From the NCBI GenBank assembly GCA_947475065.1, contig CANJLB010000002.1:62001-126000 (forward strand): DNA of 64,000 nucleotides, written 5' to 3'. Made by a program: the position numbers and the translations under genes. Origin of the DNA: Opitutia bacterium. Its GTDB lineage: Bacteria; Verrucomicrobiota; Verrucomicrobiia; Opitutales; Opitutaceae. The notes beneath the pieces are model-generated. The model saw only the letters and a program-made list of their open reading frames with translations, made no database searches and was not told the DNA's origin. Positions 18,401 through 27,321 of this stretch are shown in pieces. The number at the start of each line of letters is the position of its first letter. Within the stretch, counting starts at the first letter, position 1.

Positions 18401-19759
18401 ATGAAAATCTGCTGCATTGGCGCCGGCTACGTCGGCGGGCCCACGATGGCCGTCATCGCGCAAAAAGCTCCCGACATCCAAGTGACGGTCGTGGACATGA
18501 GCGAGGCGCGCATCGCCGCGTGGAATTCCCCCACTCTCCCTATTTACGAACCAGGCCTCGACGCCGTCGTGCAAGCCGCGCGTGGGCGCAATTTGTTTTT
18601 CTCAACCGACGTAAAACGCGGCATCGCCGAGGCCGACATTATTTTCGTCGCCGTCAACACGCCCACCAAGACTTACGGCGTCGGCGCAGGCCGTGCGGCT
18701 GATTTGCGTTACATCGAGTCGGTCGCGCGCACCATCGCTGAGGTCGCCACCACCCCAAAGATCATCGTGGAAAAATCCACCATCCCGGTGAAGACCGCTG
18801 AGACCATCCAGCAGATCCTAGCGGCCAACGCACACGGCGTAAAGTTTCAGGTGCTCTCCAACCCCGAGTTTCTCGCCGAGGGCACCGCGGTGGTCGATCT
18901 GTTCAACCCCGACCGCGTGCTCATCGGCGGCGAGCGCACGCCCGAGGGCGAAGCAGCGATGGCGACCCTCGTTGGCGTCTATGCCCGCTGGGTACCACGT
19001 GAGCGCATCCTCACAACCAACCTCTGGTCGTCCGAACTTTCCAAGCTCGTCGCGAACGCCTTCCTCGCCCAACGCATTTCCTCGATCAACTCCATCTCCG
19101 CGCTCTGCGAGGCTACCGGCGCTGACGTGGACGAGGTTGCCAACGCCATCGGCAAAGACAGCCGCATCGGCCCGAAATTCCTGAAGGCGTCCGTCGGCTT
19201 CGGCGGCTCCTGTTTCCAAAAAGACATCCTTAACCTCGTCTATCTCTGCGCGCACTTCAGCCTGCCCGAGGTCGCGCTTTACTGGGAAGGCGTCGTCCAG
19301 ATGAACGACTGGCAGAAGCACCGCTTCGCCGCGCGCATCGTCCGCACGCTGTTTAATACCGTCGCGGACAAGCGCATCGCGGTGCTCGGTTTCGCGTTCA
19401 AAAAAGACACCAACGACACCCGCGAGTCCGCCGCCATCAGCGTGTGTCGCGACCTGCTCGCCGAGCAGGCCACCGTCGTGGTCTACGACCCGAAAGTCCC
19501 CGCCGACGAAATTCGCGCCGACGTGCTCGGCAAAGGCCAAGTGAACCCGCGCCTCATCATCGCCCAGAGCGCCGCCGAGGCCTGCACCGGCGCACACGCG
19601 CTCGCCGTGCTAACCGAGTGGGACGAGTTCAAGACCCTTGATTACGCGAAGATTTTCGCCGCGATGCAAAAGCCTGCCTTTGCCTTCGACGGCCGCAACA
19701 TCCTTGACCTCCCCAAGCTCCGTCAAATCGGCTTCCGCGCCTTCGGGATCGGCAAGTGA
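18401..19759 (+). CDS. ugd: UDP-glucose 6-dehydrogenase, eukaryote-like type
   Basis: Oxidises UDP-glucose to UDP-glucuronate with two NAD+; 452 aa. The N-terminus [19 protein letters not shown] is the NAD-binding fold in the form typical of animal and plant enzymes rather than the short bacterial Ugd. The catalytic Cys lies in [15 protein letters not shown]; central helices ([20 protein letters not shown]) and the C-terminal UDP-binding part ([19 protein letters not shown]) are intact. Start chosen at 18401, where the family begins; the frame is open further upstream to 18329. UDP-glucuronate could feed exopolysaccharide or cell-envelope sugars. Divergent from the GH43 gene. Confidence 0.95.
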   Translation: MKICCIGAGYVGGPTMAVIAQKAPDIQVTVVDMSEARIAAWNSPTLPIYEPGLDAVVQAARGRNLFFSTDVKRGIAEADIIFVAVNTPTKTYGVGAGRAADLRYIESVARTIAEVATTPKIIVEKSTIPVKTAETIQQILAANAHGVKFQVLSNPEFLAEGTAVVDLFNPDRVLIGGERTPEGEAAMATLVGVYARWVPRERILTTNLWSSELSKLVANAFLAQRISSINSISALCEATGADVDEVANAIGKDSRIGPKFLKASVGFGGSCFQKDILNLVYLCAHFSLPEVALYWEGVVQMNDWQKHRFAARIVRTLFNTVADKRIAVLGFAFKKDTNDTRESAAISVCRDLLAEQATVVVYDPKVPADEIRADVLGKGQVNPRLIIAQSAAEACTGAHALAVLTEWDEFKTLDYAKIFAAMQKPAFAFDGRNILDLPKLRQIGFRAFGIGK

Positions 19760-19944
19760 GCACGGCAAAAGCGGCCCAGCTGTAACGCGGAGACACGGAA
19801 GGGCGGCAACGCGAAAACTTGAAACAATCTCCGCCCCACAGCGTCCCATCTGCCTCGTTCTTCTCCGGTCTCCTCTCTGCGGCTGCTCAGCGATTGCCTT
19901 GACCTTTCCCTTCCCACCTCAACATGTTGTCTCTTCTCCTCCCC

Positions 19945-21216
19945 ATGAAACCGCTCCGATCCCTCCTCGTTCTCGCCTCCCTCACCGCCTGGCAGCACCT
20001 CGCCGCTCAGCCCGCCGCCCCGGCCCCGGTGTCCGCCGCCGATTCCGCGGTGGCCCCCGCCGTCACCCCTGCCGAGTTTACTGCCTCCAATCTGGGCATG
20101 GGGCCCACCATCGCCGCCGACGCCACCGTCACCAAGGTCCAAGGCGGCTTCACCTTCACCGAGGGCACCACGACCGACGCCAAGACCGGCGACGTATATT
20201 TCGTGGATCAGAACAACAACCGCATCCACAAATGGAGCGCCGCCGACAACAAGGTCTCCCTCTTCCTCGAGCCCACCGGCTACTCCAACGGCCAATATTT
20301 CGACGCCAAGGGCAACCTCATCGCCTGCGCGGACGAGAAAAACGAGCTCTGGTCCATCACCCCTGACGGCAAGCACACCGTGCTCATCACTTCCGCCGGC
20401 TACGAAGGCAAGCCCCTCGACGGTCCCAACGACGTGTGGGTTCGCCCCGACGGCGGCCTCTACATCACCGACCCGATTTATCGCCGCAACTGGTGGGATC
20501 CGTCCGTCACCCGCCCCTCGCAGAGCATCCGCTCCGTCTATTACCTCGGCCCCGACCGCAAGGAGCTGAAGCGGGTCGCCGCCGACTTCCAGATGCCCAA
20601 CGGCATCATCGGCACGCCGGACGGCAAGACCCTCTACGTGGCCGACATGAACGCCCGCAAAACCTACGGCTTCGACATCCAGCCCGACGGGTCGCTCACC
20701 AACCGCCACCTGGTCGCCAACTATGGGTCCGACGGCATGACCCTCGACAACCAGGGCAATCTCTATGTCACCACCGGCCTCGGCGGCGGCTTCGGCGGCG
20801 CGCGCGGTGGCCGTGGAGGTGCCCCGGGCGCGGGCGGCCCCGGTGGCCAGCCTCCCGCCGGCGCGGCTCCCCGTGCGGGTGGCCCCGGCGCGGCGGCTCC
20901 CGGCGGTGCCGCGGTCGCGGCCGCTCCCGGTGTCGCCACCCCTCCTCCCGGTGTGGCGGGCGCAGTGCCTCCGGTTCCCGGCGGCGCTCCCGGCGCGGGC
21001 GGACGCGGCGGTGGGCGCGGACCCGGCGGCCCCGGCAGCTCGGGTGTTGTCATCGTGGACACCAAGACCGGCAAGCTCGTCGGCTTCATCACCGTCCCCG
21101 AACAGCCCGCGAACCTCGCCTTCGGCGGCAAGAACCACGACACCCTCATCATGACCGCCCGCACCAGCCTCTACAGCATCCCCACCAAGGTCAAAGGCGC
21201 CAATCCGGCCAAATAA
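19945..21216 (+). CDS. SMP-30/gluconolactonase-like exported protein with Gly/Ala/Pro-rich insertion
   Basis: Six-bladed propeller of the SMP-30/gluconolactonase/LRE family, 423 aa from ATG 19945, with a Sec signal peptide (SLLVLASLTAWQHLAAQ). Family motifs: FTEGTTTDAKTGDVYFVD near residue 75, then DGPNDVWVRPDGGLYITDP, which carries metal-binding Asn/Asp, and PDGKTLYVADMNARK. Lactone hydrolysis or another esterase-type activity is expected. The last blade is split by a low-complexity segment of about 85 residues (roughly 282-368) made of Gly, Ala, Pro and Arg, with GRGG and RGG repeats; the blade then resumes with VVIVDTKTGKLVGFITVPE. Followed by a strong terminator hairpin. Confidence 0.9.
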   Translation: MKPLRSLLVLASLTAWQHLAAQPAAPAPVSAADSAVAPAVTPAEFTASNLGMGPTIAADATVTKVQGGFTFTEGTTTDAKTGDVYFVDQNNNRIHKWSAADNKVSLFLEPTGYSNGQYFDAKGNLIACADEKNELWSITPDGKHTVLITSAGYEGKPLDGPNDVWVRPDGGLYITDPIYRRNWWDPSVTRPSQSIRSVYYLGPDRKELKRVAADFQMPNGIIGTPDGKTLYVADMNARKTYGFDIQPDGSLTNRHLVANYGSDGMTLDNQGNLYVTTGLGGGFGGARGGRGGAPGAGGPGGQPPAGAAPRAGGPGAAAPGGAAVAAAPGVATPPPGVAGAVPPVPGGAPGAGGRGGGRGPGGPGSSGVVIVDTKTGKLVGFITVPEQPANLAFGGKNHDTLIMTARTSLYSIPTKVKGANPAK

Positions 21217-21248
21217 CGGCAAAGGCGTTTGCAGCTTTTCTCTCCAGC

Positions 21249-21279
21249 GAAAGCCGGGCCTGTCGGGCCCGGCTTTTTT
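21249..21279 (+). terminator. Rho-independent terminator after the SMP-30-like gene
   Basis: AAGCCGGGCC and GGCCCGGCTT-type arms form a near-perfect stem with a TGTC loop followed by a T-run on the plus strand. It lies between convergent genes; the AAAG-rich left side could also let it serve the minus-strand DapF homologue, whose stop is at its edge. Confidence 0.85.
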
Positions 21280-22133
21280 CATACCTTCACCGCGAACAGC
21301 TCGGAGTGCATCGTGCCCTCGGCAACTTTGTTGACGGTGCCGGTCATGCTGATTGCAAAACCATCGCCAATCTCAATGCCGATCTGGCCGCCGGGCATGT
21401 GGACGGTCACGCTCCGGTCCACGAGGCCGAGCCGGTGCGCGACGGCAGCGGACGCACTGGAGCTGCTCCCCGAGGCGAGCGTATAACCGGCGCCGCGTTC
21501 CCAGATTTCGATCTGGATGTTGGCGCGGTCCAGCACGCGGAGAAACTGCACGTTGGTCTTGCGCGGAAAATTGGGATGGGTCTCCAGATGCGGGCCGTAG
21601 CGGTGCGCGAGTTCGGAAGAAATTTCCGGCAGCGGGATGACGCAGTGGGGGTTGCCGATGGTCGCGGCGCAAAACGTGAACTCGCGGCCGAGCACGGCGA
21701 TCGTTTCGTTGATCACCTCGCGCGGCACGCCGACAACCGGGATTTTATCGGAGGAAAAACTCACCGAGCCCATCGCAATGGTGATCAGCTTGCCGCCGTC
21801 CTTGATCGCAACCTGCACGTGGCCGCCGGGCGTCTCGACGGTGAAGTTCGGATTCTGGACCAGCTTCTGGTCCCAGAGATAGCGCGAAAAGATGCGCAGG
21901 CCGTTGCCGGATTTCTCGGCTTCGGATCCATCGGGGTTGAAGATGCGCAGGCCGAATTCGCTCTGCCGGGAAGGCAGCGGCCCCCACAGAATACCGTCAG
22001 AACCGACGCCGAAATTGCGGTGGCAGACAACGCGGATCTGCTCCGTCGTGGGCGCAGGCGCCCACGCAGGGAAATCGCGCGGGTCGAGGACGATGTAGTC
22101 GTTGCCGAGGGCGTGGTATTTGTGGAAGCGCAT
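21279..22133 (-). CDS. dapF: DapF homologue with both catalytic cysteines replaced by serine
   Basis: Full-length diaminopimelate epimerase fold, 284 aa. True DapF interconverts LL- and meso-diaminopimelate with a Cys/Cys pair. Here the first motif reads DGSEAEKSGNGLR with Ser75 where CGNG is expected, and the second reads RGAGYTLASGSSSS with Ser221 where ACGTG is expected. I checked both codons (TCC and TCG). The remaining substrate-binding features are intact: the start FHKYHALGNDYIVLD, PGGHVQV, the GNPHCV motif and ERGAGYT. The gene is therefore under selection but should not act as a normal two-thiol epimerase. It may be a weak epimerase, a different racemase, or a binding protein. Convergent with the SMP-30-like gene; upstream lies the RNA methyltransferase, about 180 bases away. 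Confidence 0.9.
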   Translation of the reverse strand: MRFHKYHALGNDYIVLDPRDFPAWAPAPTTEQIRVVCHRNFGVGSDGILWGPLPSRQSEFGLRIFNPDGSEAEKSGNGLRIFSRYLWDQKLVQNPNFTVETPGGHVQVAIKDGGKLITIAMGSVSFSSDKIPVVGVPREVINETIAVLGREFTFCAATIGNPHCVIPLPEISSELAHRYGPHLETHPNFPRKTNVQFLRVLDRANIQIEIWERGAGYTLASGSSSSASAAVAHRLGLVDRSVTVHMPGGQIGIEIGDGFAISMTGTVNKVAEGTMHSELFAVKV

Positions 22134-22311
22134 GGGCGAAACGTGGAGTGTGAAGAAAAATGGGAATCGCGGAAGCGCGAAAAGGCGGAGGCACTGAGAA
22201 AGGCAGGAAACGGGGAAAGACTGGCCGTTGGACGGTGAGCCAGTTTGGCCGGCTGCATCCTTTTAGAGTCTCCGTTCCCCTGCGTCTCGGGATCAAGCAT
22301 GGTGCGAGGCT

Positions 22312-23520
22312 TCACGTCTTTCTCCGCCAGGCGGCGATGAACATGCCGTTGGCATTGAGCTCGTGGGGCCAGAAGGTAACAGCGGTTGCTAGGGCCGGAG
22401 TCGCAGCGGTGGCGGCAAACACCGGCGAGGGCTCCAGCTCGGGGTGCGCGGCGGTAAAGTCGGCGGCGACCGCCGTGGTCTCGCGGCGCGTGAGCGTGCA
22501 GACGGCATAGACGAGGCGGCCGCCGGGCTTGAGCGAGCCGGCCACATGGTCCAGCAGCGAGCGCTGCGTGGCGGCGAGTTCGCCCACATCATCAGGCGTG
22601 ACGGTCCAGCGGGCGTGCGGGTTGCGCTGCCACGTGCCGACACCGCTGCATGGGGCGTCCACCAGAATGCCATCAAAATTTTGTTTCGTCGGGAGCTTCG
22701 GACCGCCGGCCCACAAACCGGTGCGGTAGTTGAATAGTTTTGCGCGCGCAAAGCGGCGCCTGAGCGTGTCCAGGCGGCGCGCGCTGCGGTCGGTGGCCCA
22801 CACGACGCCCTGGTTGGCCATCAGGTCGGCCAAGTGCAGCGTCTTGCCGCCCTCACCGGCGCAGGCGTCCCACCAGTTTTCACCCGGGCGGGGAGCACAG
22901 GCAAAACCGACGAGCTGCGAGGCGAGGTCCTGAATCTCAAACTCACCGGTTTTGAACTGCTCGGTTTTGAACAAATCCTGCGTGCCGGTGAACCGGAGGG
23001 CATCGGAAAGGTTCACGGTTGTCGGTTCATGGTTCACCGTGGCTTCCGCCGAAGTACGAACCCTGAACAGTGAACTGTGAACCGCCGCCGAAGCCGGTTC
23101 GCAGGCGAAGAGCGACTTGGCGAGCGCAGCGCCGGTGCCGGGGCGGGCACGGAGCCAGAGGGCAGGGTCGCGTTGAAGTTGGCGGAGCCACTCAACGGGA
23201 ATTTGATCCATCTCGTCGGCGAGCCACCCAGGAACGGCCCGGGCGGCGAGCGCCTCGGGTTTCACGGACTTCGGGTCGGCGGCAAAGCGGGCGTGGAGTG
23301 TGGCGGCGTGGGCAAGGCGTTTTTGTGGCGAGGCCTTGGGGTCGAGCCAGCCGTGCCAGCGAAAATACGCGAAGACGCCCTGCGTGATCGCGCGCCGCGC
23401 GACCGGCTGGAGATAGCGGTGCGCCTCGAAGTGCAGGCGCAGCGCGGTGTCGGCGCGCTGGTCGGCGCCGAGGGAGGCGAGCACTTGGGCGGCGTGGTTG
23501 AGCGTGGCGGAAACGGACAT
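22312..23520 (-). CDS. RsmB/NOP-type RNA m5C methyltransferase
   Basis: SAM-dependent RNA cytosine-C5 methyltransferase, 402 aa from ATG 23520. The N-terminal helical NusB-like part is followed by a Rossmann domain with motif I WWDACAGEGGKTLHLADL, motif IV LVDAPCSGVGTWQRNP (release Cys) and motif VI LVYAVCTLTRRET (catalytic Cys). It ends with the usual FWPHELNANGMFIA. Residues about 146-170 (VRTSAEATVNHEPTTVNLSD region) are encoded by a pair of inverted heptad arrays and are most likely an in-frame insertion at the junction of the two domains. The open frame extends further upstream, but that part is another heptad array, so the start was set at MSVSATLNHA. Confidence 0.93.
   Translation of the reverse strand: MSVSATLNHAAQVLASLGADQRADTALRLHFEAHRYLQPVARRAITQGVFAYFRWHGWLDPKASPQKRLAHAATLHARFAADPKSVKPEALAARAVPGWLADEMDQIPVEWLRQLQRDPALWLRARPGTGAALAKSLFACEPASAAVHSSLFRVRTSAEATVNHEPTTVNLSDALRFTGTQDLFKTEQFKTGEFEIQDLASQLVGFACAPRPGENWWDACAGEGGKTLHLADLMANQGVVWATDRSARRLDTLRRRFARAKLFNYRTGLWAGGPKLPTKQNFDGILVDAPCSGVGTWQRNPHARWTVTPDDVGELAATQRSLLDHVAGSLKPGGRLVYAVCTLTRRETTAVAADFTAAHPELEPSPVFAATAATPALATAVTFWPHELNANGMFIAAWRRKT
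23010..23084. repeat. Inverted heptad arrays inside the methyltransferase gene
   Basis: Left arm 23010-23037 has words GGTTCAC, GGTTGTC and GGTTCAT; right arm 23057-23084 has complementary words CGAACCC, TGAACAG and TGAACCG; about 19 bases lie between. The whole unit is near 75 bases (25 codons) and stays open in the coding frame of the host gene. Confidence 0.88.
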
Positions 23521-23523
23521 GAA

Positions 23524-23572
23524 GAAATGCGGAGTGGCGAATGCGGAGTGCGGAGTGCGAAATGAGAACATG
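23524..23572. repeat. Heptad array upstream of the methyltransferase start
   Basis: Seven consecutive 7-nt words with the pattern GGAGTGC, GAAATGC, CGAATGC, GAAATGA start three bases before the methyltransferase ATG and run towards the end of dnaE (23623). No clear complementary arm is present, so this is a single array. It would form the 5' leader of the methyltransferase message. Confidence 0.85.
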
Positions 23573-23622
23573 CAAGCGATCCTCACGCCTCAATGGGGCC
23601 GCCAGCACACGCTGACAGGCAA

Positions 23623-26600
23623 CTACCCGCGTTTCCCCCAGCGACGGTCTTGTTTTAATTCGAGCCGCCTGGTCTCGATCTGTACGCCGGCGACGGCGGG
23701 GTGGGCATGGAGCTGCTGGAAGACGGGCGCGTTCAGCTTCCAACCGAGCGCGCCGCTGGCCTCGGCGACGGGAGCGGCGCGATCCTCGAAAAGGAAGGCG
23801 AATTCCAGGCGCGTGTCGCCGGTCTCGCGGTTGACTGTCTCGCGCAGCAGACGGAGGAACGCGGGCAGCCCAGGGTGCGCAGGGCGGAGGAGCCAGATGA
23901 CTTTGCGAACGAGGCTGCCGATCTGCGCGTCGAGCGGATAACATTCCTTGATGTTGATGCGTGGGCCGTCGTTGCCGGCGATGATGTTGCCCTGCACGAG
24001 CACGAGGGCGTTTTCGGCCAGCACCGCGCCGTGCGCGGCATAGGCGTCCGCAAACATGTTGAGCGCGACGGTGGCGCTTTTCGTGGCGAGCGTGAACGCA
24101 GCCCACGGGCGGTTGTCCTTCTTGGAAAGTTTCCTGGCGATGCCGCCCACAATGCCGCAGAGGCGGAACTCGACCCGGTCGGTCTGGCGCAGCAGTTCGT
24201 CCACGGTGAAGGTGTCGAGTGCTTCGGCGAGGCCGGCATAGAGATTCATCGGGTGGCCGGAGATATAAAAGCCGAGCAGCTCCTTTTCGAAAGCGAGGCG
24301 GTCGGAGGCGGGAAAGTCGGCGGCGGGATTTTGGAATTGGGAAATTGGATTTTGGATTGAGGCGGCGGAGACAGAGCGGGACGGGGGCATCCCGGCCCCA
24401 TATTTGGCCGGCGGTTCCCCCAGCATCGTGTCCATGAAGCTGTGCTGGCCGGCGGCCTTGTCGCGGGCGGCGGAGGCCGCGCCGGCAAGGGCGGCATCAA
24501 TGCCGTCAAAAAGCTGCTTGCGCGGCGCACCGCTGAAGTCGAACGCACCGGTCTTCACGAGGTGCTCGAGCACACGTTTGTTGAGCGCCCGGGCGTCCAC
24601 CCGGGCGACGAACCCGGCGAAATCGGCGAACGGGCCGTTTTTTTCGCGTTCCTCGATGATTTTTTGCGCGGCCTGCTCGCCCACGCCCTTGACCCCGGCG
24701 AGACCAAAGCGGATGGCGGCGGAAGCGGCTTCGTCACCAGCTGAGTGCTGAGAGCTGAGAGCTGAGAGGTCGGAATCGGATTTGCTCCTATCGCTTAGCT
24801 CTGGACTCTCAGCTTTTCTGAAGACCGGGGTGAACATCTCCCGGCTTTCGTTCACATCGGGACCGAGAACGCTCAGGCCCATCGCCTCGCACTCCCCGAT
24901 AAAGTGGGAAACTTTCTCCGCATTGCCCAGTTCGGAGCTGAGCATCGCGGCCATGAACTGCACCGGGTAGTTCGCCTTGAGGTAGCCGGTCTGGTAGCTG
25001 AGGACGGCGTAGGCGGCCGAGTGCGACTTGTTGAAGCCGTAGCCGGCGAATTTCTGCAGGATGTCGAAGATGGCGTTGGCGGTTTTTTCCTCGATGCCAT
25101 GGAGTGACTTCGCGCCGGCGACGAACTTCCCGCGCTCCTGCGCCATGGCGACAGGATCCTTCTTGCCCATTGCGCGGCGGAGCATGTCCGCACCGCCGAG
25201 CGTGTAGCCCGCAACGATTTTCGCCGCCTCCATGACCTGCTCCTGATAGACCATCACGCCATAGGTTTCGCGGCACACTTCCTCAAGCAGCCTGTGGGGA
25301 TAGGTGACGGTGCTCGGATCCTTTTTGCCGCGCACGTAGTCTGGAATCCAGTCCATCGGGCCGGGACGGTAGAGCGCGATCAGGGCGACGATCTCGTCAA
25401 TCGTCGAGAGGCCAATCTGCCGGCAGAGGTTTTGCATGCCGCCGGATTCCAGCTGAAACACCCCGGTGGTGCGGCCGGAGTTGAGGAGCGCAAAGGTCCT
25501 GGCGTCGTCGAACGGGACGGTCTCGAGGTCAAACTTCGGATCAACGGTGCGGCGGATGTTGTCCACCGCGTCGGCAATGACGGTGAGGGTCTTCAACCCG
25601 AGAAAGTCCATCTTGAGCAGGCCGAGCTTGCCGACCGCGTTCATGTCGAACTGCACCGTCACGTCGTCTTCCTGCAGGGTGAGCGGGACAAACTCCTCCA
25701 GCGGCCGGTCGGTGATGATGATGCCGGCGGCGTGCTTGCCGGTGTTGCGCACCATGCCTTCGAGGACGAGGGCCTGGTTGAAGATTTTTTTGGCGACGGG
25801 ATTATTGGCGACCTCGTTGCGCAGCTCCTCGGATTTTTCGCGGGCCTTCTCGAGCGTGATGTTCAGCTCGTCGGGAATCATCTTGGCCAGCCGGTCGGCG
25901 TCGGCGTAGGGGAGATTGTGGACGCGCGAGACATCGCGGATGACCATCTTGGCGCCGAGCGTGCCGTAGGTGATGATGTTGGCGACGCAGTCCTTACCGT
26001 ATTTCCGGCGGACATAGTCAATGACCTCGCCGCGCCGCCGCATGCAGAAATCAATGTCGAAGTCAGGCGGCGAAACACGCTCGGGGTTGAGGAACCGCTC
26101 AAAGAGGAGCTTGAAGCGGAGCGGGTCGAGATTGGTGATGCCGAGGAGGTAGGCGACGATGCAACCGGCCCCGGAGCCGCGGCCGGGGCCGACGGGGATG
26201 CCCTGCGCCCTGGCCCACGCGATGAAATCCCAAACGACCAGAAAATAGTCAATGAAGCCCGTCTTGCCAATGACCGAGAGCTCGAAGTCGAGCCGTTCCG
26301 TGAGGGTCCGGGCGAGCGCGGCATCGGAAAACTTTCCCGGCGCGGCGGCATCGAGACCATAGCGGGTCTGCAGGCCCGCGAGACAAAGGTCGCGCAAATA
26401 GCCGGCGCGGTCGGTTTTGATTTCGGGCGGAAGCGGATATTTCGGATAGCGGTCGCTGCCCTTGGGAAATTCAATTTTCAGGTCGCACATCTCGGCGACG
26501 AGCTGGGTGTTCGTCACGGACGCGGGCACTTCGGCGAAGAGCCGGGCCATCTCGTCGCGCGACTTGAGGTAAAATTGCTCGCCGGTGAACTTCATCCGGT

Positions 26601-27321
26601 TGGTTTCTTCAATTTTCGAACCGGTCTGAATGCAAAGCATGGCGTCATGCGGCCCGGCATCCGACGCATTGACGTAGTGGACGTCGTTTGAGCAGATGAC
26701 CTTGAGGCCGAACTCTTCCCCGAGCTTGAGCAGGCCGGGGATAATCTGCCGCTGCTCCGGCAGGCCATGATCCTGAATTTCGACAAAATAGTTTTCCCGG
26801 CCGAAGATGTCCACGAAGCGCCCGCAGGCCCTTCGCGCGTCATCATAGCGGTCGTGCAGCAGATGCTGCGGCACGAGCGAGGCAAGGCAGCCGGTGAAGC
26901 CAATGAGGCCGGCGGCGTGCCGGGCGAGCATCTCAAAATCGGTGCGCGGCTTGTAGTAAAAGCCCTTGAGGTGCGCATCGGAGACGAGCTTGAGCAGATT
27001 TTGGTAGCCGGCGTGGTTCCTGGCGAGGAGGCCAAGGTGGAAGATGGACTTGCCGTCATCGTCGGACCGGCCGTGTTTTTCGAGACGCGAGGTCTCGACG
27101 AGGTAAAGTTCACAGCCGATCAGGGGCTTGATCCCCTTGGCCTTGGCCGCGCTGTAAAACTCGATGGCGCCGAAAAGGTTGCCGTGGTCGGTGAGCGCAA
27201 GGGCGCCCATGCCCAGCGTGGCGGCGCGGTCCATCAGCTGGTCAATGCGGCAGGCACCGTCCAGCAGGCTGTAGTCGCTGTGGACGTGGAGATGGACGAA
27301 ATTTGGGTCGGCGGACGGCAC
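23623..27321 (-). CDS. dnaE: DNA polymerase III alpha subunit
   Basis: Replicative polymerase catalytic subunit, 1232 aa from GTG 27321; usual size is about 1160-1190. The PHP domain begins at VHLHVHSDYSLLDG; the palm active site is in PPDFDIDFCMRRRGEV; fingers, tandem HhH and OB domains follow. The frame stays open to TTG 27513, but the GTG is closest to the conserved start. Two stretches look inserted: SIQNPISQFQNPAAD (about residues 988-1002), encoded by a heptad array at 24328-24362, and a Ser-rich loop (SPELSDRSKSDSDLSALSSQ, about 836-855), encoded by inverted heptad arrays at 24739-24815. Both keep the frame. The second falls just before the conserved IRFGLAGVKGVG. Divergent from rpsU. 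Confidence 0.95.
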   Translation of the reverse strand: MPSADPNFVHLHVHSDYSLLDGACRIDQLMDRAATLGMGALALTDHGNLFGAIEFYSAAKAKGIKPLIGCELYLVETSRLEKHGRSDDDGKSIFHLGLLARNHAGYQNLLKLVSDAHLKGFYYKPRTDFEMLARHAAGLIGFTGCLASLVPQHLLHDRYDDARRACGRFVDIFGRENYFVEIQDHGLPEQRQIIPGLLKLGEEFGLKVICSNDVHYVNASDAGPHDAMLCIQTGSKIEETNRMKFTGEQFYLKSRDEMARLFAEVPASVTNTQLVAEMCDLKIEFPKGSDRYPKYPLPPEIKTDRAGYLRDLCLAGLQTRYGLDAAAPGKFSDAALARTLTERLDFELSVIGKTGFIDYFLVVWDFIAWARAQGIPVGPGRGSGAGCIVAYLLGITNLDPLRFKLLFERFLNPERVSPPDFDIDFCMRRRGEVIDYVRRKYGKDCVANIITYGTLGAKMVIRDVSRVHNLPYADADRLAKMIPDELNITLEKAREKSEELRNEVANNPVAKKIFNQALVLEGMVRNTGKHAAGIIITDRPLEEFVPLTLQEDDVTVQFDMNAVGKLGLLKMDFLGLKTLTVIADAVDNIRRTVDPKFDLETVPFDDARTFALLNSGRTTGVFQLESGGMQNLCRQIGLSTIDEIVALIALYRPGPMDWIPDYVRGKKDPSTVTYPHRLLEEVCRETYGVMVYQEQVMEAAKIVAGYTLGGADMLRRAMGKKDPVAMAQERGKFVAGAKSLHGIEEKTANAIFDILQKFAGYGFNKSHSAAYAVLSYQTGYLKANYPVQFMAAMLSSELGNAEKVSHFIGECEAMGLSVLGPDVNESREMFTPVFRKAESPELSDRSKSDSDLSALSSQHSAGDEAASAAIRFGLAGVKGVGEQAAQKIIEEREKNGPFADFAGFVARVDARALNKRVLEHLVKTGAFDFSGAPRKQLFDGIDAALAGAASAARDKAAGQHSFMDTMLGEPPAKYGAGMPPSRSVSAASIQNPISQFQNPAADFPASDRLAFEKELLGFYISGHPMNLYAGLAEALDTFTVDELLRQTDRVEFRLCGIVGGIARKLSKKDNRPWAAFTLATKSATVALNMFADAYAAHGAVLAENALVLVQGNIIAGNDGPRINIKECYPLDAQIGSLVRKVIWLLRPAHPGLPAFLRLLRETVNRETGDTRLEFAFLFEDRAAPVAEASGALGWKLNAPVFQQLHAHPAVAGVQIETRRLELKQDRRWGKRG
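24328..24362. repeat. Heptad array inside dnaE (TTTTGG type)
   Basis: Five 7-nt words (ATTTTGG, AATTGGG, AAATTGG, again ATTTTGG, ATTGAGG) in register. The word is nearly the one flanking the FHB gene at 15583. It codes for an Asn/Gln/Pro-rich loop of DnaE. Confidence 0.85.
24739..24815. repeat. Inverted heptad arrays inside dnaE (GCTGAG type)
   Basis: Left arm 24739-24766 has words AGCTGAG and TGCTGAG; right arm 24788-24815 has degraded complementary words such as TTAGCTC and TCAGCTT. The unit is open in the dnaE frame and encodes a Ser/Asp/Leu-rich loop. Confidence 0.83.
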
